Shown: positions 9,529-18,664 of the stretch, one piece after another
How the letters are laid out: each line of letters opens with the position of its first letter
Numbering within the stretch: the stretch's first letter is position 1
From: Pseudocitrobacter faecalis
GTDB lineage: Bacteria; Pseudomonadota; Gammaproteobacteria; Enterobacterales; Enterobacteriaceae
Assembly: GCA_003315335.1 (NCBI GenBank)
Contig: QNRL01000001.1
Coordinates: forward strand, 434,001 to 498,000
Direction: 5' to 3'
Length of the DNA stretch: 64,000 nt
Notes under the pieces: generated by a model
Databases searched by the model: none
What the model saw: only the letters and a program-made list of their open reading frames with translations
Told to the model about the DNA's origin: nothing
Translations under genes and position numbers: made by a program

Positions 9529-10650
9529 ATGAGTACGCTTCAACGTCCTCGCGATATACCGCAAATATTGCTATCGGTGCTGTTTTTGGCCCTGATGATC
9601 ATCGCTTGTCTATGGATTATTCAGCCGTTTATTCTGGGCTTTGCCTGGGCGGCCACGATCGTCATTGCCACCTGGCCGGTACTGCTTCGGTTGCAACGCA
9701 TACTTTTTGGCCGCCGGAGTTTAGCGGTTCTGGTGATGACACTGCTGCTATTTTTACTGTTCGTGATCCCGATTGCCCTGCTGGTTAACAGTGTTGTTGA
9801 CGGCAGCGCGCCGCTCATCCATGACATTACCTCTGGCACGCTGGAACTGCCGGACTTTGCGTGGCTTAACAGCATTCCTTTTGTTGGCGCGAAGCTCGAT
9901 CAGGGCTGGCACAGCCTGTTGGATATGGGCGGTAGCGCTATTATGGCAAAAGTCCGCCCCTATATCGGCACCACCACCACGTGGTTTGTCGGCCAGGCGG
10001 CGCATATTGGCCGCTTCCTGCTGCACTGCGGATTAATGTTACTGTTCAGCGCGCTGCTCTACTGGCAGGGTGAAAAAGTCGCCTTTGGTATTCGCTACTT
10101 CGCGACCCGTCTGGCGTCAAAACGTGGCGATGCCGCCGTACTTCTGGCCGGTCAGGCGATTCGCGCCGTCGCGCTGGGCGTGGTGGTGACTGCGTTAACA
10201 CAGGCAATTCTCGGCGGTATCGGCCTCGCCATCACCGGCGTACCGTATGCCACGCTGCTAACAGTCGTGATGATTTTTTCCTGCCTGGTGCAACTTGGGC
10301 CGCTCATCGTACTAATACCGTCAATCATCTGGCTCTACTGGACCGGCGATACCACCTGGGGCACCGTACTGCTGGTGTGGAGCTGCGTAGTGGGCACCAT
10401 GGATAACTTTATCCGTCCGGTGCTGATTCGCATGGGTGCCGATCTGCCGATGATTCTGATTCTGTCCGGCGTTATCGGTGGTCTGGTGGCATTCGGCATG
10501 ATTGGGCTGTTTATTGGCCCGGTAGTGCTGGCGGTCTCCTGGCGTCTGTTTGACGCCTGGATGCATGAAGTGCCCCCTCCGACGACCGACCCGGATCAGG
10601 TGCTGGAAGAGTTGCAGCAGTTTGATATGAGTATTGAGAAAAAAGAGTAA
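9529..10650 (+). CDS. ydiK: YdiK, AI-2E-family inner membrane transporter
   Basis: A 373-residue polytopic inner-membrane protein of the AI-2 exporter superfamily (PF01594). There are hydrophobic segments at about 16-38, 65-88 and 155-175, then a cluster across about 210-345 including LILSGVIGGLVAFGMIGLF. Length and sequence closely match E. coli YdiK, whose substrate is unknown. It sits alone, divergent from ydiJ, with the ribosome site GAAGGTAAA upstream. It is followed by a 10-bp inverted repeat and then rprA. Confidence 0.93.
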   Translation: MSTLQRPRDIPQILLSVLFLALMIIACLWIIQPFILGFAWAATIVIATWPVLLRLQRILFGRRSLAVLVMTLLLFLLFVIPIALLVNSVVDGSAPLIHDITSGTLELPDFAWLNSIPFVGAKLDQGWHSLLDMGGSAIMAKVRPYIGTTTTWFVGQAAHIGRFLLHCGLMLLFSALLYWQGEKVAFGIRYFATRLASKRGDAAVLLAGQAIRAVALGVVVTALTQAILGGIGLAITGVPYATLLTVVMIFSCLVQLGPLIVLIPSIIWLYWTGDTTWGTVLLVWSCVVGTMDNFIRPVLIRMGADLPMILILSGVIGGLVAFGMIGLFIGPVVLAVSWRLFDAWMHEVPPPTTDPDQVLEELQQFDMSIEKKE

Positions 10651-10706
10651 TCCCCCGCCTCGCCCCACTTAAGCATTTCTTATCAATAAAGGGTAGTAAT
10701 GTTAAT

Positions 10707-10730
10707 GGATGCCATCAAATGATGGCATCC
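10707..10730. repeat. 10-bp perfect inverted repeat between ydiK and rprA
   Basis: GGATGCCATC-AAAT-GATGGCATCC forms a strong tetraloop hairpin 57 bases after the ydiK stop. No T-tract follows, so it may protect a 3' end or act as a weak terminator. Confidence 0.7.
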
Positions 10731-10773
10731 TTACCTGCCTTAACTAAAAATCATTCACACTATTTTAACTATT

Positions 10774-10787
10774 GAGACGAATCCGAT
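10774..10787 (+). promoter_or_regulatory. RcsB box of rprA
   Basis: GAGACGAATCCGAT, about 35-48 bases upstream of the RprA 5' end, corresponds to the known rprA RcsB site and implies activation by the Rcs envelope-stress phosphorelay. Confidence 0.8.
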
Positions 10788-10821
10788 CGACGTGAAAATG
10801 TCGCATGCCTACTATTAGGAC

Positions 10822-10927
10822 ACGGTTATAAATCAACAGCTTGATTTATAAGCATGGAAATCCCCTGAGTGAAACAATGAATTGCTGTGTGTAGTCTTTG
10901 CCCATCTCCCACGATGGGCTTTTTTTT
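10822..10927 (+). ncRNA. rprA: RprA small RNA
   Basis: About 106 nt, nearly identical to E. coli RprA: 5' hairpin (ACGGTTATAAATCAAC... pairing with TTGATTTATAAG), the central GGAAATCCCCTGAGTGAAAC seed region, and a terminator CCCATC/GATGGG followed by eight T. RprA is an Hfq-dependent RNA that activates rpoS translation and represses csgD. The few differences from E. coli lie in the loop of the first hairpin and in one base near ATGAATTGC. The terminator T-run ends at the stop codon of the convergent GH3 gene. Confidence 0.95.
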
Positions 10928-10928
10928 A

Positions 10929-13298
10929 TCACTTCACATCGCACCAACTCATCATGCGCCAGTTTTCGGGCAGAACCCGCGTTTCGCCTGTGACAGTTAC
11001 CGTCACCCGCCCCTGAATATCCGCCGACGAACGACCAATCTGGAACTCAAACTCACCGGGCTCCACGATGCGTTGCCCCTGATGGCTGGTGAAATTGAGC
11101 ATATCCACCGGTATCGCAAAGGTGAGCGTGGCCGACTCGCCTGGCGCCAGATCCACTCGCTGGAACGCTTTCAGTTCCTGGAGCGGTCTGACCATCGAGG
11201 CGATTCTGTCGCGTACATACACCTGCACTACATCACTGCCGCTGCGCTCGCCGCTGTTTTTTACTGTGACGCTAAGCGTCACGTCGCCGTGAATATCCAC
11301 ATTTTCGCTTAGCAGCGTCGGCGTTCCATAATCGAACGTCGTCCTGCTCAGGCCATACCCAAACGGATACAGCGCGCCAAAATGAAAAGCGAACGGCGTG
11401 CCGCCGCTTTTCAGCTTATGGTTGTAGTAAAACGGCATCGCCCCGGCACTTTTCGGCACGCTCACCACCAGCCTGCCCTGCGGTTCCGCGCGGCCGGTCA
11501 GCACATCAGCAATCGCCCAACCGCCCTCCTGACCCGGTGCCCATGCCAGCATAAACGCCGCCACCTTCGACTCCAGCCCTTGCAGGTTGTAGGGGCGTCC
11601 GCCCGTCATCACCACAATCACCGGTTTCCCGGTTGCCACCAGCGCTTCCAGCAACTGTTGCTGCACGCCCGGCAGATGTAAACTATCGGTGTCTGACCCC
11701 TCGCCCACGGTTCCGCTCTGGAACAGCCCGGCAAGATCGCCCACGCAGGCAATCACCACCTCACTTTCCCGCGCCGCGTTTACCGCATCGTCAATCAGCG
11801 AGATATCGAGGGAGACCGGGGATGATTGCATTGGCTTACCTGAACTGTCCCCCGGGAATACCGGCGCACCAGCCAGGCGTTCTTTGATGATGTGACAACC
11901 TTTGGCGTAGCGAATGTTGTCCTCGCCCAGATAACTGCGCAGCGCTGCCAACGGTGTGGTGACCTGCGCCGTGTTATCCACCATATCACTGATTATCAAA
12001 TGTACCGGGAAACTGTAGCCGCTCAACAACGCCAGCGGATCGTCCGCCGTCGGGCCTACGATCGCCACGCGCGGTTTTCCTGTCAGCGGCAAAATGTTTC
12101 GGTTTTCCAGCAACGTAATCGATTGAGTGGCAACGTCTCTGGCCGCCTGACGCGTGGCGGGAGACTGGAGGGAGATGGCGCTTTCGTCGGTATACGGATG
12201 TTCAAACAGCCCCAGACGGAATTTTACGGTGAGCAACCGCGCGACGATTTCATCAATTTTCGCCATGCTGATAAGCCCGCGTTCCAGCGCTTGCGCCAGA
12301 TGACGCGCGCAATCATCTTTTGGTAGCTCAACATCCAGCCCGGCATTAAAAGCCAGTGCCGCCGAGTGCGCGGCATCTTCACTGACGCCATGGTGCTGAT
12401 GCAGGAGGCTAACGCCGCCGTAATCCGCCACCACAATGCCATCGAACCCCCAGCGTTCTCGCAGCAGCGTGGTCAGCAGGAATGCATCGCTGTGCCCCGG
12501 TTGATTATCAATATCGTGATACGCAGGCATCACCGAACCGGCATTCGCCAGTTTCACCGCCATTTCAAAAGGCAACAGGAAAGTGTCGTTGAGTTCGCGA
12601 AATCCCAAATGCACTGGTGCATGGTTACGCGCGCCTTCGCTAAATGAGTGACCAACGTAATGCTTAAGCGTCGCCAGCACGTCGCGTTTCGCCCCCTGAA
12701 GCCCGTCAACGTACGCGCAGGCCATGACGCCCACCAGCCACGGATCTTCGCCAAAGGTTTCTTCGGTACGCCCCCAGCGTACATCGCGCGAGACATCCAG
12801 CACCGGCGCCAGCCCCTGTTTACAGCCCGTTGTTCGCGCTTCTTCGCCAATCTGTTGTGCGGCGCGCCTGACCAGTTGAGGATCCCATGTGGACGCGTAA
12901 TTCAGCGAGGAGGGAAATAAGGTTGCGTCTTTGCACAACAGGCCCACCAGGCACTCTTCATGGAACAGCGCCGGAATGCCAAGACGCGTCTCTTCCATCA
13001 ACATTTTTTGCAGGCGGTTAGCCGCCCGCACGCCGGTTCTCGCATCCACAATGTGTGTACCCAGCGGGCGCGTGATTTGGCCGACGCCCAACATTAAACG
13101 CTCGCCCAGGGATACCTGCTCGCTAACACCGGAAAATTCATCGCTCAAATCGCTTCTTTCCCGGTGCTGACCGTCCTCAGACAACACCAGCCAGTAGGCA
13201 TGCATCTGGGCAAATTTCTCTTCGGGCGTCATTCGCGCCAGCAGATCGGCAACGCGCGCGTTCACAGGATGCTGAGGGTCTTTATAAATGGGGGTCAT
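10929..13298 (-). CDS. Glycoside hydrolase family 3 protein (beta-glucosidase/xylosidase type)
   Basis: 789 residues with the full GH3 layout: N-terminal TIM barrel (about 10-350), alpha/beta sandwich (about 400-610) and C-terminal fibronectin III-like domain (about 690-775). The barrel has the RWGRTEETFGEDP motif at 174-186 and the nucleophile Asp292 in VVADYGG. GEGSDTDSLHLPG in the second domain carries the probable acid/base glutamate. There is no signal peptide, so it probably acts in the cytoplasm on imported glucosides, xylosides or short oligosaccharides. No transporter or regulator gene adjoins it. It is absent from this site in E. coli K-12. The exact substrate cannot be read. Confidence 0.92.
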   Translation of the reverse strand: MTPIYKDPQHPVNARVADLLARMTPEEKFAQMHAYWLVLSEDGQHRERSDLSDEFSGVSEQVSLGERLMLGVGQITRPLGTHIVDARTGVRAANRLQKMLMEETRLGIPALFHEECLVGLLCKDATLFPSSLNYASTWDPQLVRRAAQQIGEEARTTGCKQGLAPVLDVSRDVRWGRTEETFGEDPWLVGVMACAYVDGLQGAKRDVLATLKHYVGHSFSEGARNHAPVHLGFRELNDTFLLPFEMAVKLANAGSVMPAYHDIDNQPGHSDAFLLTTLLRERWGFDGIVVADYGGVSLLHQHHGVSEDAAHSAALAFNAGLDVELPKDDCARHLAQALERGLISMAKIDEIVARLLTVKFRLGLFEHPYTDESAISLQSPATRQAARDVATQSITLLENRNILPLTGKPRVAIVGPTADDPLALLSGYSFPVHLIISDMVDNTAQVTTPLAALRSYLGEDNIRYAKGCHIIKERLAGAPVFPGDSSGKPMQSSPVSLDISLIDDAVNAARESEVVIACVGDLAGLFQSGTVGEGSDTDSLHLPGVQQQLLEALVATGKPVIVVMTGGRPYNLQGLESKVAAFMLAWAPGQEGGWAIADVLTGRAEPQGRLVVSVPKSAGAMPFYYNHKLKSGGTPFAFHFGALYPFGYGLSRTTFDYGTPTLLSENVDIHGDVTLSVTVKNSGERSGSDVVQVYVRDRIASMVRPLQELKAFQRVDLAPGESATLTFAIPVDMLNFTSHQGQRIVEPGEFEFQIGRSSADIQGRVTVTVTGETRVLPENWRMMSWCDVK

Positions 13299-13452
13299 CG
13301 CCTTCTCCTGAACAGGTTGAGTAAAACCAGTATTCAGAAGCGCTATCGCGACAACAATTGTCTAAATTCGCAGAAGATTTACGTTTTTTGGTTTTTTCGC
13401 AGGAGTGTGATCGGTCGCAAGTTAAGGAGGGTCTGATAGGGAAGAAATAAGA

Positions 13453-13482
13453 AAGCCCCCGGCGTTGATTCCACCGGGGCTT
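13453..13482 (-). terminator. ppsA terminator
   Basis: On the minus strand AGCCCCGG pairs with CCGGGGGCT, followed by a T-rich stretch (TTCTTATTTC). It lies 11 bases after the ppsA stop. Confidence 0.8.
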
Positions 13483-13492
13483 ATTTAAAAGA

Positions 13493-15871
13493 TTACTTGT
13501 TTAATTCTGCCAGGCTCAACCAGGTTTGTACTACCGTATCCGGGTTCAGGGAGAGGCTATCGATACCCTCTTCCATCAGCCAGGCGGCGAAGTCTTCATG
13601 GTCAGACGGCCCCTGCCCGCAGATACCCACGTATTTACCCTGTTTCTTCGCGGCACGAATGGCCATCGACAGCAGCGCTTTGACCGCGTCATTACGCTCG
13701 TCAAACAGTTCAGAGACCACGCCGGAGTCGCGGTCAAGGCCCAGCGCCAGCTGTGTCATGTCGTTAGAGCCAATGGAGAAGCCATCGAAATGTTCGAGGA
13801 ACTGTTCGGCTAACAGAGCGTTAGACGGGATCTCGCACATCATGATGATTTTCAATCCGTTTTCACCACGTTTCAGCCCCTGACGCGCCAGTTCGTCTAC
13901 CACGGCTTTCGCCTGTTCAACGGTGCGCACGAACGGAATCATGATTTCAACGTTAGTGAGCCCCATATCGTTACGCACGCGTTTCACCGCGTCACATTCC
14001 AGCGCGAAGCAGTCTCGGAAGCTTTCGGAAACATAACGGCCAGCGCCACGGAAGCCCAGCATGGGGTTCTCTTCATCCGGTTCGTAACGTTCACCACCGA
14101 CGAGGTTAGCGTACTCGTTCGATTTAAAATCGGACAGACGCACAATCACGCGTTTCGGGTAGAATGCCGCACCGAGCGTCGCGATCCCTTCCGTCAGGCG
14201 CCCCACATAAAACTCTTTTGGTGAGTCGAAGCCCTTCATCATCTCGCGGATTTCGTTTTGTAACGCGGGTTCCTGATCATCAAACTCCAGCAACGCACGT
14301 GGGTGAACGCCAATCATACGGTTGATGATAAATTCCAGGCGCGCCAGACCTACGCCCTCATTCGGCAGGCAGGCGAAATCAAATGCGCGATCCGGGTTGC
14401 CGACGTTCATCATGATCTTCAGCGGCATGTCCGGCATGGTGTCAACGCTGGAGCTTTTAACGCTAAAGTCGAGCAGGTCAGCGTAAACGTAACCGGTGTC
14501 CCCTTCCGCACAGGAAACGGTGACTTTCTCGTCATCTTTCATGCGTTCAGTCGCGTCGCCGCAGCCCACTACTGCCGGAATGCCCAGTTCGCGCGCGATG
14601 ATCGCCGCGTGGCAGGTACGCCCGCCACGGTTAGTAACAATCGCCGCCGCTTTCTTCATGATCGGTTCCCAGTCCGGGTCGGTCATGTCGGTTACCAGCA
14701 CGTCGCCGGGTTCAATGCGGTTCATCTCACTGATGTCATGAATAACTTTTACCGGGCCCGCGCCAATGCGATGACCGATAGCACGGCCTTCAGCAATGAT
14801 TTTACCCTGTGAATGCAGCGTGTAACGCTCCATCACCTGGCCGCGAGAACGCACGGTTTCCGGACGCGCCTGAACGATAAACAGCTTACCGGTATGACCA
14901 TCTTTGGCCCACTCGATATCCATCGGGCGGCCGTAGTGTTTTTCAATTTGGACAGCCTGTTTAGCCAGTTCCTGCACTTCCTCGTTGGTCAGTGAGAAGA
15001 TATCGCGCTGCGCCTGCGGCACATCTTCAATTTTAACCTGTTTGCCATGCTCCTGAGTTGGCGCGTAGACCATACGGATTTTTTTGGAACCCATGGTACG
15101 GCGCACGATCGACGGGCGATTAGCCGCCAGGGTCGGTTTGTGGACATAAAATTCGTCCGGGTTCACCGCCCCCTGCACCACCATTTCACCCAGCCCCCAG
15201 GCCGAGGTGATAAACACCACCTGGTCGAAGCCAGATTCGGTGTCGATGGAGAACATCACGCCGGAAGACGCGAGATCGGAACGCACCATTCGCTGAACGC
15301 CCGCCGAGAGCGCAACGCCACGATGGTCGTAACCCTGGTGGACACGGTAGGAAATCGCGCGGTCGTTAAACAGCGAGGCGAAAACGTGTTTGACCGCAAC
15401 CAGTACCGCGTCGTAGCCCTGGACGTTGAGGAAGGTTTCCTGCTGACCCGCGAAGGAAGCATCCGGCATATCTTCCGCTGTCGCCGAGGAGCGCACAGCA
15501 AAGGACGCATCGGCGTCATCCGCTGAGAGCTGGTTGTAGGCGTCACGGATAGCGGTTTCCAGTTCGCTCTGGAAAGGTGTGTCGATGATCCACTGGCGGA
15601 TCTGCGCACCGGCTTTCGCCAGGGCGGTGACATCATCAATATCGGTTTGATCCAACAGTTGATAAATGCGCTGATTCACGCCGCTTTGGTCGAGAAATTG
15701 ATTAAATGCATCGGCAGTGGTAGCAAATCCGTTGGGTACCGAAACACCCAGATCGGACAGGTTAGTAATCATTTCACCCAGGGAGGCATTTTTGCCCCCA
15801 ACTCTGTCTACATCATTCATGCCGAGTTGGTTATACCAAAGCACCAGCGGTGACGAGCCATTGTTGGACAT
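13493..15871 (-). CDS. ppsA: PpsA, phosphoenolpyruvate synthase
   Basis: Converts pyruvate and ATP to phosphoenolpyruvate, AMP and phosphate in gluconeogenesis. The start [20 protein letters not shown] gives 792 residues, the E. coli length; an in-frame ATG 19 codons upstream is not used by the family. The order is an N-terminal PPDK/ATP-grasp domain, a swivelling domain with the phospho-histidine in [15 protein letters not shown] (near residue 421), and a C-terminal PEP-binding TIM barrel. It is divergent from ppsR, which controls it post-translationally, and a Cra site lies upstream. Confidence 0.98.
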   Translation of the reverse strand: MSNNGSSPLVLWYNQLGMNDVDRVGGKNASLGEMITNLSDLGVSVPNGFATTADAFNQFLDQSGVNQRIYQLLDQTDIDDVTALAKAGAQIRQWIIDTPFQSELETAIRDAYNQLSADDADASFAVRSSATAEDMPDASFAGQQETFLNVQGYDAVLVAVKHVFASLFNDRAISYRVHQGYDHRGVALSAGVQRMVRSDLASSGVMFSIDTESGFDQVVFITSAWGLGEMVVQGAVNPDEFYVHKPTLAANRPSIVRRTMGSKKIRMVYAPTQEHGKQVKIEDVPQAQRDIFSLTNEEVQELAKQAVQIEKHYGRPMDIEWAKDGHTGKLFIVQARPETVRSRGQVMERYTLHSQGKIIAEGRAIGHRIGAGPVKVIHDISEMNRIEPGDVLVTDMTDPDWEPIMKKAAAIVTNRGGRTCHAAIIARELGIPAVVGCGDATERMKDDEKVTVSCAEGDTGYVYADLLDFSVKSSSVDTMPDMPLKIMMNVGNPDRAFDFACLPNEGVGLARLEFIINRMIGVHPRALLEFDDQEPALQNEIREMMKGFDSPKEFYVGRLTEGIATLGAAFYPKRVIVRLSDFKSNEYANLVGGERYEPDEENPMLGFRGAGRYVSESFRDCFALECDAVKRVRNDMGLTNVEIMIPFVRTVEQAKAVVDELARQGLKRGENGLKIIMMCEIPSNALLAEQFLEHFDGFSIGSNDMTQLALGLDRDSGVVSELFDERNDAVKALLSMAIRAAKKQGKYVGICGQGPSDHEDFAAWLMEEGIDSLSLNPDTVVQTWLSLAELNK

Positions 15872-15962
15872 CGAGACAATCCTTTTTTGATTAAAAAAGC
15901 AGTGATTAAGAAACAACTGACTACTCAAATTATCCTGGCATATTTAAACAATTTAAAAAAAC

Positions 15963-15977
15963 GGTGAATCGTTCAAG
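15963..15977 (-). promoter_or_regulatory. Cra (FruR) operator upstream of ppsA
   Basis: TGAATCGTTCA, a good Cra consensus match, lies about 95 bases upstream of the ppsA start. Cra activates ppsA during growth on gluconeogenic carbon in E. coli. The remaining 15872-16211 interval is AT-rich divergent promoter DNA. Confidence 0.75.
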
Positions 15978-16211
15978 CAAATTTATTTTTTCTTTTTTAA
16001 GACAGATCCCCGTATTGCGTTAAGTCGCTGATTCTTTGGGAGAGTCGTTATAAAATGGGCTATGTTATGCATATTTTGAAAAATGAACCGGACTTTTCAT
16101 AAAAAATAAAAATAGCGTTCCATTTTCAGATATCAGACAAATGCGGTGGGGTTTTCTGCGAATTTAATTTATGCTTTCAGACAATTAACCTCACTTTTCT
16201 GGATTGTTAAA

Positions 16212-17045
16212 ATGGAAAATGCAGTCGACAGGCAGGTTTTTTATATTTCTGATGGCACAGCGATTACCGCTGAGGTGCTGGGCCACGCAGTGATGTCGCA
16301 GTTCCCGGTGGTCATCAACAGTATTACCCTGCCGTTTATTGAAAGTGAAAGCCGCGCCCGGGCGGTGAAAGATCAGATCGACGCGATTTATCAGCAAACC
16401 GGCGTACGCCCGCTGGTTTTCTACTCCATTGTTATCCCGGAAATCCGCGAGATCATTTTGCAGTGTGAAGGATTTTGTCAGGATATTGTGCAGGCGCTGG
16501 TTGCCCCGCTTCAGGAAGAACTCAAGCTCGATCCGACGCCAGTTGCCCATCGTACCCACGGGCTGAATCCGGGAAACCTGTTGAAATACGATGCGCGTAT
16601 TGCGGCAATTGACTACACCCTGGCGCATGATGATGGTATTTCCCTGCGCAACCTCGATCAGGCGCAGGTTATTTTGCTCGGCGTTTCTCGCTGTGGAAAA
16701 ACCCCTACCAGCCTCTATCTGGCGATGCAGTTCGGCATTCGCGCCGCCAACTATCCGTTCATCGCTGATGATATGGATAATTTGATTCTTCCTGCGTCAC
16801 TCAAACCTTTGCAGCATAAACTGTTCGGCCTAACGATTAATCCTGAACGCCTGGCGGCGATTCGCGAGGAGCGTCGGGAGAACAGCCGCTACGCCTCGAT
16901 GCGCCAGTGTCGAATGGAAGTGGCAGAAGTAGAAGCGCTGTATCGTAAGAATCAAATTCCCTGGATTAATAGTACCAATTACTCCGTTGAGGAAATTGCT
17001 ACCAAAATCATGGACATTATGGGATTAAGTCGCAGAATGTACTAA
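16212..17045 (+). CDS. ppsR: PpsR, PEP synthase regulatory kinase/phosphorylase
   Basis: DUF299 bifunctional protein that inactivates PpsA by ADP-dependent phosphorylation of a threonine and reactivates it by Pi-dependent dephosphorylation. The start [20 protein letters not shown] gives 277 residues, the usual length. The P-loop GVSRCGKT is at residues 157-164. An earlier in-frame start at 16146 is rejected on homology. Its stop codon lies inside the TrpR operator of aroH. Confidence 0.97.
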   Translation: MENAVDRQVFYISDGTAITAEVLGHAVMSQFPVVINSITLPFIESESRARAVKDQIDAIYQQTGVRPLVFYSIVIPEIREIILQCEGFCQDIVQALVAPLQEELKLDPTPVAHRTHGLNPGNLLKYDARIAAIDYTLAHDDGISLRNLDQAQVILLGVSRCGKTPTSLYLAMQFGIRAANYPFIADDMDNLILPASLKPLQHKLFGLTINPERLAAIREERRENSRYASMRQCRMEVAEVEALYRKNQIPWINSTNYSVEEIATKIMDIMGLSRRMY

Positions 17046-17056
17046 CGCACTAGTAC
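17039..17056 (+). promoter_or_regulatory. TrpR operator of aroH
   Basis: GTACTA-ACGCAC-TAGTAC, a perfect 6-6-6 palindrome matching the TrpR operator. It overlaps the last codon and stop of ppsR. The aroH promoter should lie at about 17030-17085. Confidence 0.85.
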
Positions 17057-17093
17057 GATACGGAAAATTTGTTTATCATAACGCCGTGATTGA

Positions 17094-17150
17094 ATGCACA
17101 TCACGCCCCACTCTTGAAATCAGCCGGGATTGGTTTATCGTGATGTGCAT
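17094..17150 (+). repeat. 12-bp inverted repeat in the aroH leader
   Basis: ATGCACATCACG (17094-17105) and CGTGATGTGCAT (17139-17150) are perfect inverted copies separated by 33 bases, ending 48 bases before the aroH start. It would form a long hairpin in the leader RNA or a paired operator. Confidence 0.7.
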
Positions 17151-17198
17151 CACTTCCCGGCGTTTTGTCTGGCGAAGAAACAAATTTCTGAGAAACTC

Positions 17199-18245
17199 AT
17201 GAATAAGACCGATGAATTGCGTACAGCTCGTATTGAGAGCCTCGTTACGCCTGCTGAACTTGCTCAGCGTTACCCCGTCTCCCCGGATGTTGCCGCCAGC
17301 GTCACCGCTTCTCGTCAGCGGATTGAAAAGATCCTTAACGGTGAAGATCGTCGCTTGCTGGTGATTGTCGGGCCCTGCTCTATACACGATCTTGATGCGG
17401 CGATGGATTACGCGCGTCGTCTGCAAACCCTGCGCGAAAAGCATCAGGGCCAACTTGAAATCGTGATGCGCACCTATTTCGAAAAACCACGTACCGTTGT
17501 CGGCTGGAAAGGATTAATTTCTGACCCTGACCTGAACGGCAGCTACCGGGTTAATCACGGCATTGAGCTCGCACGTAAGCTGCTTTTACAGGTGAATACT
17601 CTCGGCGTGCCGACTGCGACTGAATTTCTGGATATGGTGACCGGTCAGTTTATCGCCGACTTGATTAGCTGGGGCGCAATTGGCGCACGAACCACCGAGA
17701 GCCAAATCCATCGCGAGATGGCTTCGGCGCTTTCCTGCCCCGTTGGCTTCAAGAATGGCACAGACGGGAATACCCGCATTGCTGTCGATGCTATCCGTGC
17801 TGCACGTGCCAGCCATATGTTCCTGTCGCCGGATAAAAACGGCCAGATGACCATCTACCAGACCAGCGGGAACCCTTACGGGCACATCATCATGCGCGGC
17901 GGTAAAAAACCGAACTACCATGCCGATGATATCGCTGCGGCCTGCGATACGCTGCATCAGTTTGATTTACTGGAACATCTGGTGGTTGATTTCAGCCACG
18001 GCAACTGCCAGAAGCAACATCGCCGTCAGCTGGATGTCTGCGATGATATCTGCCAGCAAATCCGCAACGGATCGACCGCTATTGCCGGTGTTATGGCCGA
18101 AAGCTTCCTGCGCGAGGGCGCGCAGAAGATTGTCGCCGACCAGCCGCTTACCTATGGACAGTCGATCACCGATCCGTGCCTGAGCTGGGAAGATACCGAA
18201 GTGCTGCTGGAAAAACTGGCCGCCGCCGTCGCGACTCGCCTTTAG
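17199..18245 (+). CDS. aroH: AroH, Trp-sensitive DAHP synthase
   Basis: First enzyme of the shikimate pathway: PEP plus erythrose 4-phosphate gives DAHP. It has 348 residues from MNKTDELRTARIESLVTPAE. Class I DAHP synthase motifs include GPCSIHD, the GARTTESQ segment, the metal-binding cysteine in this GPCS motif, and VDFSHGN. Identity as the tryptophan-sensitive isozyme rests on sequence similarity, on its place after ppsR and on the TrpR operator upstream. PpsA/PpsR next door set the supply of its substrate PEP. Confidence 0.97.
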   Translation: MNKTDELRTARIESLVTPAELAQRYPVSPDVAASVTASRQRIEKILNGEDRRLLVIVGPCSIHDLDAAMDYARRLQTLREKHQGQLEIVMRTYFEKPRTVVGWKGLISDPDLNGSYRVNHGIELARKLLLQVNTLGVPTATEFLDMVTGQFIADLISWGAIGARTTESQIHREMASALSCPVGFKNGTDGNTRIAVDAIRAARASHMFLSPDKNGQMTIYQTSGNPYGHIIMRGGKKPNYHADDIAAACDTLHQFDLLEHLVVDFSHGNCQKQHRRQLDVCDDICQQIRNGSTAIAGVMAESFLREGAQKIVADQPLTYGQSITDPCLSWEDTEVLLEKLAAAVATRL

Positions 18246-18333
18246 TCCTCTCCTCCCTGTCGTACTCACGATGGGGAGTGTCTTATCTCCTCCCGATACC
18301 TCTTTTCACAAAAAACGGTTGCACACGCTTACT

Positions 18334-18357
18334 CATTATTGATAATACTTATCATTG
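18334..18357 (+). promoter_or_regulatory. Fur operator of hemP
   Basis: TTGATAATACTTATCATTG contains two GATAAT-type hexamers in opposite orientation and matches the Fur box. It sits 36-59 bases before the hemP ATG. Confidence 0.8.
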
Positions 18358-18392
18358 TTGTTTTTATTACTATTTTACTTTTTATAACGCTT

Positions 18393-18572
18393 ATGGATGA
18401 TAACGCAGAGCAAATTTCCGTTAAGGACAATACGCCCCGCCCGCAGAATCATGACCGCCGGGTAAACAGCGAGGTGTTGTTAGGTGAAGAGGGGCGCGTG
18501 GTGATAGAACATGAGGGTCAGGAGTATCTGCTGCGTCAGACGCAGGCCGGAAAGCTGATATTGACGAAGTAA
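18393..18572 (+). CDS. hemP: HemP/YdiE family hemin-uptake-associated protein
   Basis: 59-residue protein with the HemP signature at the C-terminus: [20 protein letters not shown] then [11 protein letters not shown]. HemP family members accompany heme uptake genes and are iron-regulated; the molecular role is unclear. A TTG at 18339 in frame would add a hydrophobic stretch but lies inside the Fur operator and is rejected. No clear Shine-Dalgarno sequence precedes the chosen ATG (TTTTTATAACGCTT). The first 20 residues differ from the E. coli protein. Confidence 0.88.
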   Translation: MDDNAEQISVKDNTPRPQNHDRRVNSEVLLGEEGRVVIEHEGQEYLLRQTQAGKLILTK

Positions 18573-18585
18573 GCGGCACAGCATT

Positions 18586-18658
18586 GCCTGATGCGCTTCG
18601 CTTATCAGGCCTACGTCCTGGTGCATGTGTAGGCCGGGCAAGCGCAGCGCATCCGGCA
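18586..18658. repeat. REP pair (BIME) between hemP and selO
   Basis: A REP unit beginning GCCTGATGCGCTTCGCTTAT (18586-18614) faces an inverted unit beginning GTAGGCCGGGCAAGCGCAGC (18629-18658). This is the classic bacterial interspersed mosaic element between convergent genes, and can stabilise 3' ends and bind gyrase or IHF. Confidence 0.92.
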
Positions 18659-18664
18659 TGTTGT

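Noticed and set aside
18339-18392. N-terminal hydrophobic extension of HemP from a TTG codon
   Set aside because: It lies within the Fur operator and has no counterpart in the HemP family.
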